In this document: in pieces, positions 36,203 through 45,183 of the stretch
How positions within the stretch are numbered: the stretch's first letter is position 1
Layout of the letters: every line of letters starts with the position of its first letter
From: Ornithinimicrobium pratense
Lineage (GTDB): Bacteria; Actinomycetota; Actinomycetes; Actinomycetales; Dermatophilaceae
DNA length: 64,000 nt
Reading direction: 5' to 3'
NCBI RefSeq assembly: GCF_008843165.1
Contig: NZ_CP044427.1
Span: 2,046,001-2,110,000 of the forward strand
Translations under genes and position numbers: made by a program
Notes under the pieces: model-generated
What the model saw: only the letters and a program-made list of their open reading frames with translations
Told to the model about the DNA's origin: nothing
Database searches by the model: none

Positions 36203-38011
36203 TCAGTCGCGGGCCGAGGTCTCCAGCTGCCGCAGGCTCTTCTCGCGATTGAGCATCCAGAACAGCGCCGCGACGAGCAGGGCCACCACGACGACCGCGT
36301 AGATGATGCCGGTCAGCGTGAAGCCGTAGATCATCAGGTAGCCGACACCACCGGCGACCAGACAGTAGTAGGCCGTCACCAGGGCCGTCTTGCGGATGAG
36401 GTCGCCCTCCCGGCCGAGCAGACCGACCGTGGCCGAGGCGGCGACGATGTTGTGGATCGCCACCGGGTTGCCGCCCGCGCCACCGACCGCCTGGGTCGCC
36501 ACGACCGTCTCCGGCTGCACCCCGATCTCCGCACCCGTGGAGAACTGGAAGAGCGCGAAGGTCAGGTTGGACACCGTGTTGGAACCAGCGACGAAGGCAC
36601 CAAGCGCGCCGATCCACGGGCTGAGCAACGGCCAGTTGGCGCCCGCCACCGCCGCTGCGCCCTCGGCCAGGGTCACCGGCATCGACGCCAGGCCCGAGTC
36701 GGTGAAGTCGGCACCGGAACGGATGAGGATCCGCACCAACGGCACGGCGAAGAGCAGCGCCACGGCCGTGCCGAGGATCTGCCGGCCCGCGACCCCCCAC
36801 GTCTTCTTGATCTGGCTCCCGGTCATCCGGTGCAACGCGTAGGTGATGAGGCAGGTCACGATGAAGACGGTGCCGGGACTGTAGATCCACTGCCACGTGG
36901 TGGAGATGCCGGTCACCCCGAGGATGTCGTTGAACGGGATGGTGACGAAGGGGTTGTCCGAGCGCAGGGCGTTGGTGAGCGGGTCGATCAGGCGCGTGGC
37001 CAGCAGCAGCACCGCGATCACGACGTAAGGGCTCCACGCGGACAGTAGACCCATCTTGGGCCGGTTGACGTCCTCCAGGTGGTCGGGGTTGACCGACCCC
37101 ATCCAACGCTCTTCCCAGGAGGCGCGCGGGCCGAAGTCGAACGTGTCCTTGGGCATGAGGAAGCCCTTGCTGGAGGTGAACATCACCAGGGACAGGCCGA
37201 TCAGGCCACCGATGAGGGCGGGGAACTCGGGGCCGGCCAGGAAGGCGACGGCCACGAACGGCACGGTCATCGCCAGCGAGGCGTAGATGGCGAAGGGCCA
37301 GATCTTCAGCCCCTCGGCAAAGCTCTTACGCTCACCGAAGAATCCGGTGAGGAAGACGGAGAGGATCAGCGGCAGCAGCAGGCCGACGATCGCATGGATG
37401 ATCGAGACGTCCTGGGCGATCCGCGCGACGAACTCCAGGTGCGACAGCCCCAGCTCACTCTCCCGCGCCTCAACACCTGGGTCGCCTGCGAGCCCCTGGC
37501 CCACGCCGACGATCATCGGTGTGCCGACGGCACCGAAGGACACCGGTGTGGATTGGATGATCAGACCCACCATGACCGCGGCCATGGCCGGGAAACCTAG
37601 CGCGAGCAGCAGGGGGGCGACCACGGCGGCCGGTGTGCCGAAGCCGGAGGCGCCCTCGATGAAGGAGCCGAAGAGCCAGCCGATGATGATCGCCTGGACG
37701 CGCCGGTCGGGTGAGATGGCGGTGAAGCCGGCGCGGATGGTGCTCATCGCGCCGCTGGCGATCACGGTTGCCAGGAGCAGCAGGGCGCCGAAGACGATAT
37801 AGAGGAGGGTGACGGCGATGATGAGCCCCTCGATCGTCGCGGCGGCGACAGCGCTGGGGTTCATCTGCCAGACCGTCATCGCAATGATGACGGTGATGAC
37901 GTAACCGACGGGCATAGCGTATTTCGCCGGCCAGCGGAAGCCTGCCAGGAGCACGCCGACGACCACGATGGGAGCAATGGCCATCAGGCTGAGCACTGCA
38001 AGGTTGTCCAC
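36203..38011 (-). CDS. L-lactate permease family transporter (LctP/GlcA)
   Basis: The 602-residue, strongly hydrophobic protein belongs to the LctP family, whose members import L-lactate, D-lactate or glycolate with protons. The conserved [20 protein letters not shown] and [14 protein letters not shown] segments and about 13-14 helices are visible. Next to glcDEF and aceB, glycolate (as for E. coli GlcA) or lactate are the likely substrates. GTG 38011 has an AGAGAGG site 7 bases upstream and a strong promoter of its own. Confidence 0.9.
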   Translation of the reverse strand: MDNLAVLSLMAIAPIVVVGVLLAGFRWPAKYAMPVGYVITVIIAMTVWQMNPSAVAAATIEGLIIAVTLLYIVFGALLLLATVIASGAMSTIRAGFTAISPDRRVQAIIIGWLFGSFIEGASGFGTPAAVVAPLLLALGFPAMAAVMVGLIIQSTPVSFGAVGTPMIVGVGQGLAGDPGVEARESELGLSHLEFVARIAQDVSIIHAIVGLLLPLILSVFLTGFFGERKSFAEGLKIWPFAIYASLAMTVPFVAVAFLAGPEFPALIGGLIGLSLVMFTSSKGFLMPKDTFDFGPRASWEERWMGSVNPDHLEDVNRPKMGLLSAWSPYVVIAVLLLATRLIDPLTNALRSDNPFVTIPFNDILGVTGISTTWQWIYSPGTVFIVTCLITYALHRMTGSQIKKTWGVAGRQILGTAVALLFAVPLVRILIRSGADFTDSGLASMPVTLAEGAAAVAGANWPLLSPWIGALGAFVAGSNTVSNLTFALFQFSTGAEIGVQPETVVATQAVGGAGGNPVAIHNIVAASATVGLLGREGDLIRKTALVTAYYCLVAGGVGYLMIYGFTLTGIIYAVVVVALLVAALFWMLNREKSLRQLETSARD

Positions 38012-38072
38012 AATGACACCTCTCTCGGGCTAGTCGGCCCGAACGACGCCGTCCTGACCAATCGACCGTTGC

Positions 38073-38101
38073 ACTATGCCCGCCCTCCCCCACCCCGTCA
38101 A
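38073..38101 (-). promoter_or_regulatory. Sigma-70-type promoter of the lactate/glycolate permease gene
   Basis: On the minus strand, -35 TTGACG (38096-38101) and -10 CATAGT (38073-38078) are 17 bp apart. The predicted leader is about 55 bases. It contains the inverted repeat CGGGC-N6-GCCCG, a possible operator or hairpin. Confidence 0.6.
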
Positions 38102-38137
38102 GCACCGGCCCTGCGCGGCGAGGAAGACGGGGCAGCA

Positions 38138-38171
38138 AGAAGGCCGGGCACCAGATGGTGCCCGGCCTTCT
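38138..38171 (-). terminator. Intrinsic terminator downstream of tRNA-Ala
   Basis: A perfect 15-bp stem, AGAAGGCCGGGCACC with its complement around the loop AGAT, starts 6 bases beyond the tRNA 3' end. On the minus strand it is followed by TGCTG rather than a full T-tract. Confidence 0.8.
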
Positions 38172-38177
38172 ACCCTG

Positions 38178-38250
38178 TGGAGCTGAGGGGATTCGAACCC
38201 CTGACCCCCTCCATGCCATGGAGGTGCGCTACCAACTGCGCTACAGCCCC
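38178..38250 (-). tRNA. tRNA-Ala (anticodon GGC)
   Basis: The minus strand folds into a complete 73-base cloverleaf. It has acceptor GGGGCTG/CAGCTCC with one G-T pair, D arm GCGC-AGTTGGTA-GCGC, anticodon stem CCTCC/GGAGG with loop ATGGCAT, and T arm AGGGG-TTCGAAT-CCCCT. The anticodon GGC reads GCC/GCU alanine codons. CCA is not encoded. Confidence 0.96.
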
Positions 38251-38312
38251 GTGAGGACTGGATTACTTTACCCAGGCCTCAGGTCTTTCACCAAATCGGT
38301 TTCCGTCGCAGG

Positions 38313-38948
38313 TCAGCGGTCTGTGACGCTGCCGACGCTGGGACCCACCCCGGCGTTCCAGACCTCCAGCCGCCACCCTGTCCGGTGCTCGACCAGCTCG
38401 GCCCAGTGGGCGTTGTGCAGGCCCACCAGCGACAGCCACGCCTGGCGGTAGCTCAGCCCCACGACATCGGCGACGAGCGCCCGGCTGGCCAGCCCATGGG
38501 TGCCCACCACGGCCGTCTCCCCCTCCTGCAGAGTGGCGACCAGGTCGTCGAAGGCGGCGCGGGCGCGACGCTGCAGGTCCGCCACGGTCTCGCCGTCCAC
38601 GCCGCGTCTCACGTCCTCACCGCGGTCCAGGGCGTCCATCACGTCCGGGTGGACCGCCACCACGTCGGCGTGCCGCATTCCCTGCCACTGCCCGACGTCG
38701 ATCTCCCGCCACCGCGGGTCGGTCTCCACCCGCAGCCCGCTCACCTCGGCGAGCGCCTCGGCGGTGCCGGCGGCCCGGGCAAGGTCACTGCTGACCAGCC
38801 GCGCAGGACGGCGCTGCGCGAGCAACGCGGCGGCCTGCTCAGCCTGCTGCTGCCCACGGGCGGAGAGCCGGGAGTCCAGGTGTCCCTGGTAGACCCCGGC
38901 CGCGTTCTGGTCGGTCTCCCCGTGCCGCCAGACGATGACGCGCCGCAT
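38313..38948 (-). CDS. Histidine phosphatase family protein (phosphoglycerate mutase-like)
   Basis: The 211-residue protein has the catalytic RHGET motif at residues 8-12 (VIVWRHGETDQNAAGVYQGH) and the second catalytic His in VVGTHGLASRALVADV. It is of the cofactor-dependent mutase/phosphatase fold, and in this position it is often called phosphoglycerate mutase or glucosyl-3-phosphoglycerate phosphatase. A mutase role is doubtful without the full dPGM motif set. ATG 38948 was chosen; the longer frame upstream shadows rsfS. It follows rsfS by 14 bases, as in many actinobacteria. Confidence 0.88.
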   Translation of the reverse strand: MRRVIVWRHGETDQNAAGVYQGHLDSRLSARGQQQAEQAAALLAQRRPARLVSSDLARAAGTAEALAEVSGLRVETDPRWREIDVGQWQGMRHADVVAVHPDVMDALDRGEDVRRGVDGETVADLQRRARAAFDDLVATLQEGETAVVGTHGLASRALVADVVGLSYRQAWLSLVGLHNAHWAELVEHRTGWRLEVWNAGVGPSVGSVTDR

Positions 38949-38962
38949 ACCCCTGGGCCCGC

Positions 38963-39403
38963 TCAGCCGGCGCCCGGTGCCCCGGCGCCCGGAGCACCGC
39001 CGTCCGGCAGCACCACGGGCGGGCAGTCCTTCCACAACCGCTCCAGGGCGTAGAACTCGCGGTCCTCGCTGTGCATGACGTGCACGACGATGTCGCTGAA
39101 GTCCAGCAGCACCCACCGACCCTCGCGCTGGCCCTCGCGGCGCAGGGCTTTGGTCCCGAGCTGGAGCAGCCGCTCCTCTACGGCCTCCACGATCGCGCCA
39201 ACCTGCCGCTCGTTAGGTGCGGAGGCGATGACGAAGACGTCGGTCAGGGCCAGCTGTCCGGAGACGTCGAGGCCGACGACGTCGGAGGCGAGTTTGTCGT
39301 GGGCCGCGGCAGCGGCCGCCTGGGCCAGCTCGACGGCGCGGGGGTGGCGCTCACGTGGTGTTCTCCCGGTAGAGGTGATGTTTGCCGATGTACTGGACGA
39401 CAC
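38963..39403 (-). CDS. rsfS: Ribosomal silencing factor RsfS
   Basis: RsfS binds ribosomal protein uL14 and blocks subunit joining under starvation. The conserved region [34 protein letters not shown] and [21 protein letters not shown] is intact, with [13 protein letters not shown] near the end and a short Gly/Ala/Pro tail. The start is odd. The only canonical start codon in frame before the conserved region is GTG 39403, which puts 53 bases inside nadD and has no clear ribosome site. The family normally starts about 15 residues later. Confidence 0.9.
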   Translation of the reverse strand: MSSSTSANITSTGRTPRERHPRAVELAQAAAAAAHDKLASDVVGLDVSGQLALTDVFVIASAPNERQVGAIVEAVEERLLQLGTKALRREGQREGRWVLLDFSDIVVHVMHSEDREFYALERLWKDCPPVVLPDGGAPGAGAPGAG

Positions 39404-39938
39404 CGTCAGGCACGAGGTACCACACGGGCTCGCCGTCGTTGACCCGGTCGCGACAGTCAGTGGAGCTGATCGCCATGGCCGGGACCTCGAGCAGGGTCAC
39501 CCGGTTCTGCGGCAGCCCGGCACCGGACAGCTCGTGCCCGGGCCGGGTGACCCCGACGAAGTGGGCCAGCCGGAACAGCTCATCGGCGCCCTTCCAGCAC
39601 AGGATCTCGGCCAGCGCGTCAGCGCCGGTGATGAAGAAGAGCTCGTCGTCGGGGCGCTGCGCGTGCAGATCACGCAGGGTGTCGAGGGTGAAGGTGGGTC
39701 CCTCACGCTCGATATCCACCCGGCTCACTGTGAAGCGCGGGTTGGACGCCGTGGCGACCACCGTCATGAGGTAGCGGTGCTCGGCCGGGCTGACCTGGGC
39801 GACGTTCTTTTTGTAGGGCTGCCCGGTCGGCACGAAGACGACCTCGTCGAGGTCGAGCAGGTGCGACGCCTCGCTCGCGGCCACTAGGTGACCGTGGTGG
39901 ATGGGGTCGAAGGTCCCACCCATCACTCCTAGGCGCAT
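39351..39938 (-). CDS. nadD: Nicotinate-nucleotide adenylyltransferase
   Basis: The 195-residue enzyme transfers AMP from ATP to nicotinate mononucleotide in NAD synthesis. The N-terminal [12 protein letters not shown] holds the (H/T)xGH nucleotidyltransferase motif. [11 protein letters not shown] and the C-terminal [21 protein letters not shown] are standard. It shares one base with the preceding small membrane protein gene and overlaps rsfS. The cluster nadD-rsfS-phosphatase is conserved. Confidence 0.95.
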   Translation of the reverse strand: MRLGVMGGTFDPIHHGHLVAASEASHLLDLDEVVFVPTGQPYKKNVAQVSPAEHRYLMTVVATASNPRFTVSRVDIEREGPTFTLDTLRDLHAQRPDDELFFITGADALAEILCWKGADELFRLAHFVGVTRPGHELSGAGLPQNRVTLLEVPAMAISSTDCRDRVNDGEPVWYLVPDGVVQYIGKHHLYRENTT

Positions 39939-40156
39939 CAGTGCTGGCTGGAGCCCCGGGACACGTCCGGGTCGGGCACACCCTCGGCGATCCCGTGCGG
40001 GTCGAGGGCCAGGCTGTTGCGGAAGGACCAGAGCACACCCAACGCGGCCAGGGCGAGCACCAGAGCGATGACCCCGAACATGATCGGGGGGAACGGCAGC
40101 TCGTTGACGATCGCGTGGCCGCCCTCGGCGGCGAACAGGCTCAGCTCAGACGTCAT
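39938..40156 (-). CDS. Small single-pass membrane protein
   Basis: The 72 residues have one hydrophobic helix ([20 protein letters not shown] at about 23-42) flanked by a short N-terminal segment and a polar C-terminal tail of 28 residues. Small proteins of this pattern often precede nadD in related actinobacteria; function is unknown. ATG 40156 was chosen, with GTG 40165 as the alternative. The 1-base overlap with nadD supports it being a real gene. Confidence 0.78.
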   Translation of the reverse strand: MTSELSLFAAEGGHAIVNELPFPPIMFGVIALVLALAALGVLWSFRNSLALDPHGIAEGVPDPDVSRGSSQH

Positions 40157-40176
40157 GGAGGCCACTCTACCCGCCC

Positions 40177-41457
40177 TCAGCGGATCTGCCCGTCGCCCTC
40201 CACCACCCATTTCGTGGTGGTCAGCTCCGGCAGTGCCATCGGTCCGCGGGCGTGCAGCTTCTGGGTGGAGATGCCGATCTCGGCGCCGAAGCCGAACTCT
40301 GCGCCGTCGGTGAACCGGGTCGAGGCGTTGACGAGGACCGCGGCCGCGTCCACCTCGGTGGTGAACCGCCGTGCTGCGGACCGGTCTGCGGTGACGATGG
40401 CCTCGGTGTGCCCGCTGGTGTGTTCCTGGACGTGCGCGATCGCCGCGTCTAGGTCCTCGACCACGCGAGCCGAAATGTCCAAGGACAAGAACTCGGTGTC
40501 GTCGTCCTCATCGGTCACCGGCACGTGCACGGCACCGGCAGCCTCCGCGTAGCGCTGCATCTCGGCGTCACCGTGCACCGTGACCCCTGCCGCGGCAAAC
40601 TGCTCCATGACTGCCGGCAGGACTCGCTCGGCGGCCCCGCGGTGCACCAGGAGCGACTCCGCCGCGTTGCACACCGAGGTGCGGTGGGTCTTGGAGTTGG
40701 TGACGATCTCCACCGCCATTCCGGTCTCCGCGCTGGCGTCGACGTAGACGTGGCAGTTGCCGGTGCCGGTCTCGATGACGGGCACCGTTGACTCGGTGAC
40801 GACGGTGTGGATCAGCCCTGCTCCCCCGCGGGGGATCACCAGGTCCACCAGCCCGCGGGCGGTCATCAGCGCACGAGCAGCGTCGTGCCCGCCCTCGCCC
40901 AGCAGGTTCACCGCGTCCGGGTTGAGACCCTGTGCGGCCAGCCCGCCTCGCATGACCTCGACCAGCGCGGCGTTGGTCGACGCCGCGGCAGAGCCCCCAC
41001 GGAGGATCACCGCGTTGCCGCTCTTCAACCCGAGGCCGGCGGCGTCGACGGTGACATTGGGGCGGGCCTCGTAGATCATCCCCACGACCCCCATGGGCAC
41101 CCGCACCTGGCGTAGCTGCAGACCGTTGGCCAGGGTCGAGCCGCGCACCACCTCCCCCACCGGGTCCGGCAGCGCGGCGACCTGGCGCAGCGCGTCGGCG
41201 GCCGAGTGCACCCGGTCCTCGTCCAGACGCAGCCGGTCCACCAGGTTGGCGGGCAGACCGTTGCCCTGCCCCCGGTCGATGTCCTCGCCGTTGGCGGCGA
41301 CGACGGCGGCAGTGGCGTCGTCGATCGCGTCGGCCAGGGCGTGCAGCGCCGCGTCCTTCTGCGCCCGGGTCAGCAGCGCCAGCTCGCGGGCGGCGACGCG
41401 GGCGCGGCGGGCGACCGCGTGGACCTGTTCGACGACATCGGGGGTGATGGTGCTCAT
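40177..41457 (-). CDS. proA: Glutamate-5-semialdehyde dehydrogenase (gamma-glutamyl phosphate reductase)
   Basis: The 426-residue NADPH-dependent reductase performs the second step of proline synthesis. The conserved [34 protein letters not shown], the catalytic-cysteine loop [13 protein letters not shown] and [20 protein letters not shown] are all present. ATG 41457 gives the family start; the upstream frame is unconserved. proB lies 105 bases upstream on the same strand. Confidence 0.95.
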   Translation of the reverse strand: MSTITPDVVEQVHAVARRARVAARELALLTRAQKDAALHALADAIDDATAAVVAANGEDIDRGQGNGLPANLVDRLRLDEDRVHSAADALRQVAALPDPVGEVVRGSTLANGLQLRQVRVPMGVVGMIYEARPNVTVDAAGLGLKSGNAVILRGGSAAASTNAALVEVMRGGLAAQGLNPDAVNLLGEGGHDAARALMTARGLVDLVIPRGGAGLIHTVVTESTVPVIETGTGNCHVYVDASAETGMAVEIVTNSKTHRTSVCNAAESLLVHRGAAERVLPAVMEQFAAAGVTVHGDAEMQRYAEAAGAVHVPVTDEDDDTEFLSLDISARVVEDLDAAIAHVQEHTSGHTEAIVTADRSAARRFTTEVDAAAVLVNASTRFTDGAEFGFGAEIGISTQKLHARGPMALPELTTTKWVVEGDGQIR

Positions 41458-41562
41458 CAGCGCTCTCTCCTCGTTTGAGCTCGTGGTCTCAGGGTAGGCC
41501 GCACACCTGGCTGGGGCCGGGGGCACGGCCGCATCGGGGTCAGCTCCGGGACGGGGTCTGGG

Positions 41563-42681
41563 TCACAGGACCACCAGGTCGTCGCGCCGCACGACGGGCC
41601 GGGAGGCGGGCGCCGCGGCGCGCAGCCCGGCGCCCCGCTTGAGGCGTTGGCCAACGAGCGGCCGCAGCTCCTCCGCGTCGTAACCGACCAGCCCGCGGGC
41701 CACCACCGTGCCGCGTCGGTCGACCAGCTCCACGGTGTCCCCGGCCGTGAACCGGCCCTCCACCCCGGTGATGCCCACCGGGAGCAGAGAGGTCTGCCGG
41801 CGCACGACGGCCTCGACCGCGCCGTCGTCCAGGACCACCCGGCCCGAGGAGTGGCTGGCGTGCGCCAGCCACCGGCGGCGGGCCGGGCTCTTGGTCCCGA
41901 TCGGGGTGAACAGCGTGCCGACGTCCTCACCGGCCAGCGCGGCGCCGGCCTGGGCGGCGCTGGTGAGCAGCACCGGGATGCCCTCGGCGACCGCCATCCG
42001 CGCCGCCTCCAGCTTGGTCTGCATACCCCCGGTCCCCACGGCGGATCCCACCCGGGACACGTCGACCCCGGTGAGGTCGCCCGGCCCGCGGACCACCGGG
42101 ATGCGCCGGCTGTCCGGCGCGGAAGGGTGTCCAGTGTAGAGCGCGTCCACGTCGGAGAGCAGGACCATGGCGTCGGCGTCGACCAGGTGGGCGACGAGGG
42201 CCGCGAGCCGGTCGTTGTCGCCGAAGCGGATCTCGTCGGTGGCGACCGTGTCGTTCTCGTTGATGATCGGCACCACCTCCAGCTCCAGCAGCCGCTCCAG
42301 GGTGCGGGAGGCGTTGACGTAGTGGCTGCGCCGGTGCATGTCGTCGGCGGTCAGCAGCACCTGCCCCACCTGCACCCCGTGCATGGTGAACACCCGGGTG
42401 TATGCCGTCATCAGCGCCCCCATGCCGGTGCTGGCGGCCGCCTGCTGGGTGGCCAGGTCCTTGGGTCGGCGGGTCAGCCCGAGCGGGACCAAGCCCGCGG
42501 CGATCGCCCCCGAGGAGACGAGCACCACCTGGGTCCCGCGCAGAGCCTTCTTGGCCAGGTTGTTGGCCAGCGCCTGAAGCTGGTACCCGTCCAGGCCACC
42601 CGCCGGCCTGGTCAACGACGAGGAGCCCACCTTGACCACGATGCGGTGGGCATCGCGGATCGCGGAACGGTCAATGGACAT
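41563..42681 (-). CDS. proB: Glutamate 5-kinase
   Basis: The 372-residue enzyme phosphorylates glutamate as the first, feedback-inhibited step to proline. The amino acid kinase domain (VVKVGSSSL, VLVSSGAIAAG, NENDTVATDEIRFGDND and VGTGGMQTKLEAA) is followed by a C-terminal PUA domain from about residue 280. The ATG is only 6 bases from a good -10, so the message may be leaderless. It is separated from obg by 57 bases. Confidence 0.95.
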   Translation of the reverse strand: MSIDRSAIRDAHRIVVKVGSSSLTRPAGGLDGYQLQALANNLAKKALRGTQVVLVSSGAIAAGLVPLGLTRRPKDLATQQAAASTGMGALMTAYTRVFTMHGVQVGQVLLTADDMHRRSHYVNASRTLERLLELEVVPIINENDTVATDEIRFGDNDRLAALVAHLVDADAMVLLSDVDALYTGHPSAPDSRRIPVVRGPGDLTGVDVSRVGSAVGTGGMQTKLEAARMAVAEGIPVLLTSAAQAGAALAGEDVGTLFTPIGTKSPARRRWLAHASHSSGRVVLDDGAVEAVVRRQTSLLPVGITGVEGRFTAGDTVELVDRRGTVVARGLVGYDAEELRPLVGQRLKRGAGLRAAAPASRPVVRRDDLVVL

Positions 42682-42687
42682 GGACGA

Positions 42688-42715
42688 ATACTATTCCACC
42701 TGCGCGCATAGTCAT
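42688..42715 (-). promoter_or_regulatory. Promoter giving a possibly leaderless proB message
   Basis: On the minus strand, -35 ATGACT (42710-42715) and -10 TAGTAT (42688-42693) are 16 bp apart. The proB ATG begins 7 bases after the -10, so transcription could start at the A of ATG. No ribosome site precedes the gene. Confidence 0.45.
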
Positions 42716-42738
42716 GCATCGCCGGCGGCGCCACGGTC

Positions 42739-44244
42739 CTACTCCGGCTCGGTCCACTTGCCTGCGCGCCGCTCGGCCACCAGCTCCTGACGCGCCCGCT
42801 CGGCGGCGCTCATCTTGTCGTGGAAGGCCTCGCGCTTCTCGCCACGGGTGGGCCGGGTCCGCTCGTCGAGCCGCAGGTCGCTCCCCCGCGATCCCAGCAG
42901 CTCCGCGCCGCCGGCCATGGTCGGCTCCCAGTCGAAGACGACGGCGTCGTCCTGGGGGCCGATGAGCACGGTCGAGCCGGCGACGGCGCCCGCCTTGAGC
43001 AGCTCGTCCTCGACGCCGAGCCGGTTGAGCCGGTCGGCGAGGTAGCCCACGGCCTCGTCGTTGGCGAAGTCGGTCTGCCGGACCCAGCGGGTGGGCCGCT
43101 CCCCCACGACGCGAAAGACCTCGCCGTCGGAGGTGTTCTCGCGCACCACCCGGAAGCCCTGGTCGTCCAACGCCTGGGGTCGCACGATCACCCGGGCCGG
43201 CTCGACGACGATTTGCTCCTCGCGGGCCTTGCGCACGTGCGCGGCCAGGGCGTAGCCCAGGTCTTTCAGCCCCTGGTGCGCCACCGCCGAGACGATGTGC
43301 ACCTCATATCCCTGCTCCTGCAGGTCCGGGCGCACCATCTCGGCCAGCTCCCGTGCCTCGGGCACGTCGGCCTTGTTCAGCACGACCACCCGCACCCGCT
43401 CGGCAAGCGGGATGCCGCCCAGCTGGCCGTGGGGGACGTACTCGGCCAGCTCGTGCTCGATGACCTCCAGGTCGGTGAGCGGGTCCCGCCCGGGCTCCAG
43501 GGTGGCGCAGTCGATGACGTGCACCAGCACGTGGCAGCGCTCCACGTGCCGCAGGAACTGCAGGCCCAGCCCCTTGCCCTCGCTGGCGCCGGGGATGAGC
43601 CCGGGCACGTCGGCCATCGTGAAGCGGTTGCCGCCGGCGGTCACCACCCCCAGGTTGGGCACCAGCGTGGTGAACGGGTAGTCGGCGATCTTCGGCTTGG
43701 CCGCCGACATGACACTGACCAAGGACGACTTGCCCGCGGACGGGAAGCCGATGAGGGCGACGTCGGCGAGGGTCTTCAGCTCAAGGACGACCTCGGTCTC
43801 CTCGCCGGGCTCGCCCAGCAGCGCGAAACCGGGCGCCTTGCGCCGGGTGCTGGCCAGGGCCTTGTTGCCCAGCCCACCGCGACCGCCGCGGGCCACGACA
43901 TACTCCGTGCCGTCGCCGACCAGGTCCGCCAGCACCTCGCCAGCACGCGTGGTGACCACGGTGCCGCTGGGGACAAACAGGGTCAGGTCCTCGCCCTGCG
44001 CCCCGTGCCGCTCGCCACCCTCGCCGGGCTTGCCGTTGGGCGCGCTGCGGTGGGGCCCGTGGTGGTAGTCCACCAGCGTGGTGACCTGCGCGTCGACACG
44101 CAGGATGACGTCACCGCCGCGGCCACCGTTGCCGCCGTCGGGACCGCCGAGCGGCTTGAACTTCTCCCGGTGCACCGAGGCGACGCCGTGGCCGCCGTTG
44201 CCAGCGCGCAGGTGCAGCACGACGCGGTCGACGAAGTTGGCCAT
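42739..44244 (-). CDS. obg: GTPase Obg
   Basis: The 501-residue essential GTPase works in 50S assembly and stress control. It has the glycine-rich Obg fold ([16 protein letters not shown] within residues 1-160). The G domain follows with [32 protein letters not shown] and VLNKADVPE. An OCT domain lies at about 340-420 and a charged C-terminal tail ends the protein. It lies in the conserved rplU-rpmA-obg order. A hairpin at 44324-44358 separates it from rpmA. Confidence 0.95.
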   Translation of the reverse strand: MANFVDRVVLHLRAGNGGHGVASVHREKFKPLGGPDGGNGGRGGDVILRVDAQVTTLVDYHHGPHRSAPNGKPGEGGERHGAQGEDLTLFVPSGTVVTTRAGEVLADLVGDGTEYVVARGGRGGLGNKALASTRRKAPGFALLGEPGEETEVVLELKTLADVALIGFPSAGKSSLVSVMSAAKPKIADYPFTTLVPNLGVVTAGGNRFTMADVPGLIPGASEGKGLGLQFLRHVERCHVLVHVIDCATLEPGRDPLTDLEVIEHELAEYVPHGQLGGIPLAERVRVVVLNKADVPEARELAEMVRPDLQEQGYEVHIVSAVAHQGLKDLGYALAAHVRKAREEQIVVEPARVIVRPQALDDQGFRVVRENTSDGEVFRVVGERPTRWVRQTDFANDEAVGYLADRLNRLGVEDELLKAGAVAGSTVLIGPQDDAVVFDWEPTMAGGAELLGSRGSDLRLDERTRPTRGEKREAFHDKMSAAERARQELVAERRAGKWTEPE

Positions 44245-44323
44245 GGGGTGATCCTCTCAGGGGTATGCGGTGCGTGCCCGGCGGTGGGCCGGGCCAGACG
44301 CTGCGCAGCGGCGGGGGAAGACG

Positions 44324-44358
44324 ACGACGCCGGTGGGGCCAAGCCCCACCGGCGTCGT
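44324..44358 (-). terminator. Strong hairpin between rpmA and obg
   Basis: ACGACGCCGGTGGGG pairs with its exact complement around the loop CCAAG (15-bp stem), 23 bases after the rpmA stop. It probably lets rplU-rpmA be expressed well above obg. Confidence 0.75.
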
Positions 44359-44381
44359 GCCTGTCAGTGCGGTGCCGTGTC

Positions 44382-44651
44382 TCAGGCGTCGACGGTCGCG
44401 TCCGCCCCGACGATGTTCACGGTCTTGCGGCCGCGCTTGGAGCCGAACTCCACAACGCCTGGGACCAGGGCGAACAGCGTGTCGTCCTTGCCACGGCCCA
44501 CGCCCTCGCCGGGGTGGAACTTGGTGCCGCGCTGGCGGATCAGGATTTCGCCGGTGCCGACGACCTGGCCGCCGAACCGCTTGACGCCGAGGCGCTGTGC
44601 GTTCGAGTCGCGACCGTTCTTGGTCGAGGACGCACCCTTCTTGGTTGCCAT
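44382..44651 (-). CDS. rpmA: 50S ribosomal protein bL27
   Basis: This 89-residue ribosomal protein near the peptidyl transferase centre begins [20 protein letters not shown] and has the conserved [20 protein letters not shown]. There is no cleavable N-terminal extension. It follows rplU by about 39 bases. Confidence 0.97.
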   Translation of the reverse strand: MATKKGASSTKNGRDSNAQRLGVKRFGGQVVGTGEILIRQRGTKFHPGEGVGRGKDDTLFALVPGVVEFGSKRGRKTVNIVGADATVDA

Positions 44652-44690
44652 CTCACATGCCTCCTGGGCTCAGTCTCGGTACGTCGACGC

Positions 44691-44999
44691 TCAGGCGTCG
44701 ATCGCGGTGATCTTGACCTGGGTGAGCGGCTGGCGGTGGCCCTGCCGCTTCTTGTAACCCGTCTTGTTCTTGTACTTCTGGATGATGATCTTGGGACCCT
44801 TGGTGGCGCCCAGGACCTCGGCGGTGACCTTGACCTTGTCGAGCGCGGCGGCGTCGGTGGTCACGGACGAGCCGTCGACCAGGAGGACCGGGGCGAGCTC
44901 GAGGGTGTCGCCAGCCTGAACCTCGACCTTGTCGATGGTCAGCACGTCGCCGACGGAGACCTTCTCCTGGCGGCCGCCAGCACGGACGATCGCGTACAC
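44691..44999 (-). CDS. rplU: 50S ribosomal protein bL21
   Basis: The 102-residue protein starts at GTG 44999 ([17 protein letters not shown]) and ends with [20 protein letters not shown], typical for bL21. A promoter is predicted about 120 bases upstream. rne precedes it on the same strand. Confidence 0.97.
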   Translation of the reverse strand: MYAIVRAGGRQEKVSVGDVLTIDKVEVQAGDTLELAPVLLVDGSSVTTDAAALDKVKVTAEVLGATKGPKIIIQKYKNKTGYKKRQGHRQPLTQVKITAIDA

Positions 45000-45124
45000 G
45001 TTGAACTCACTTCCTACGGTCTGGGTGGGGTATGCAGCACCTGGCCGGCCAGGTTGGGGTCGAGCCGACGCGTTGTGCGCCGTCTGCGAGACCCGCCTGC
45101 GGAACCAGGGCGAACCGACGCACT

Positions 45125-45154
45125 AGCCTAGCGTGCCGACCGCCCTGGCACCAA
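45125..45154 (-). promoter_or_regulatory. Predicted promoter of rplU-rpmA
   Basis: On the minus strand, -35 TTGGTG (45149-45154) and -10 TAGGCT (45125-45130) are 18 bp apart. The leader would be about 118 bases. In many bacteria this leader carries an L21-responsive structure; no match to it was established here. Confidence 0.5.
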
Positions 45155-45183
45155 ACCCGGCGCGGCCGGTGCCGAGGGTGTGG

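Noticed and set aside
38300-38312. Mobile element integrated at tRNA-Ala
   Set aside because: No integrase, duplicated tRNA 3' end or foreign gene is seen; the neighbours are core genes and a simple terminator.
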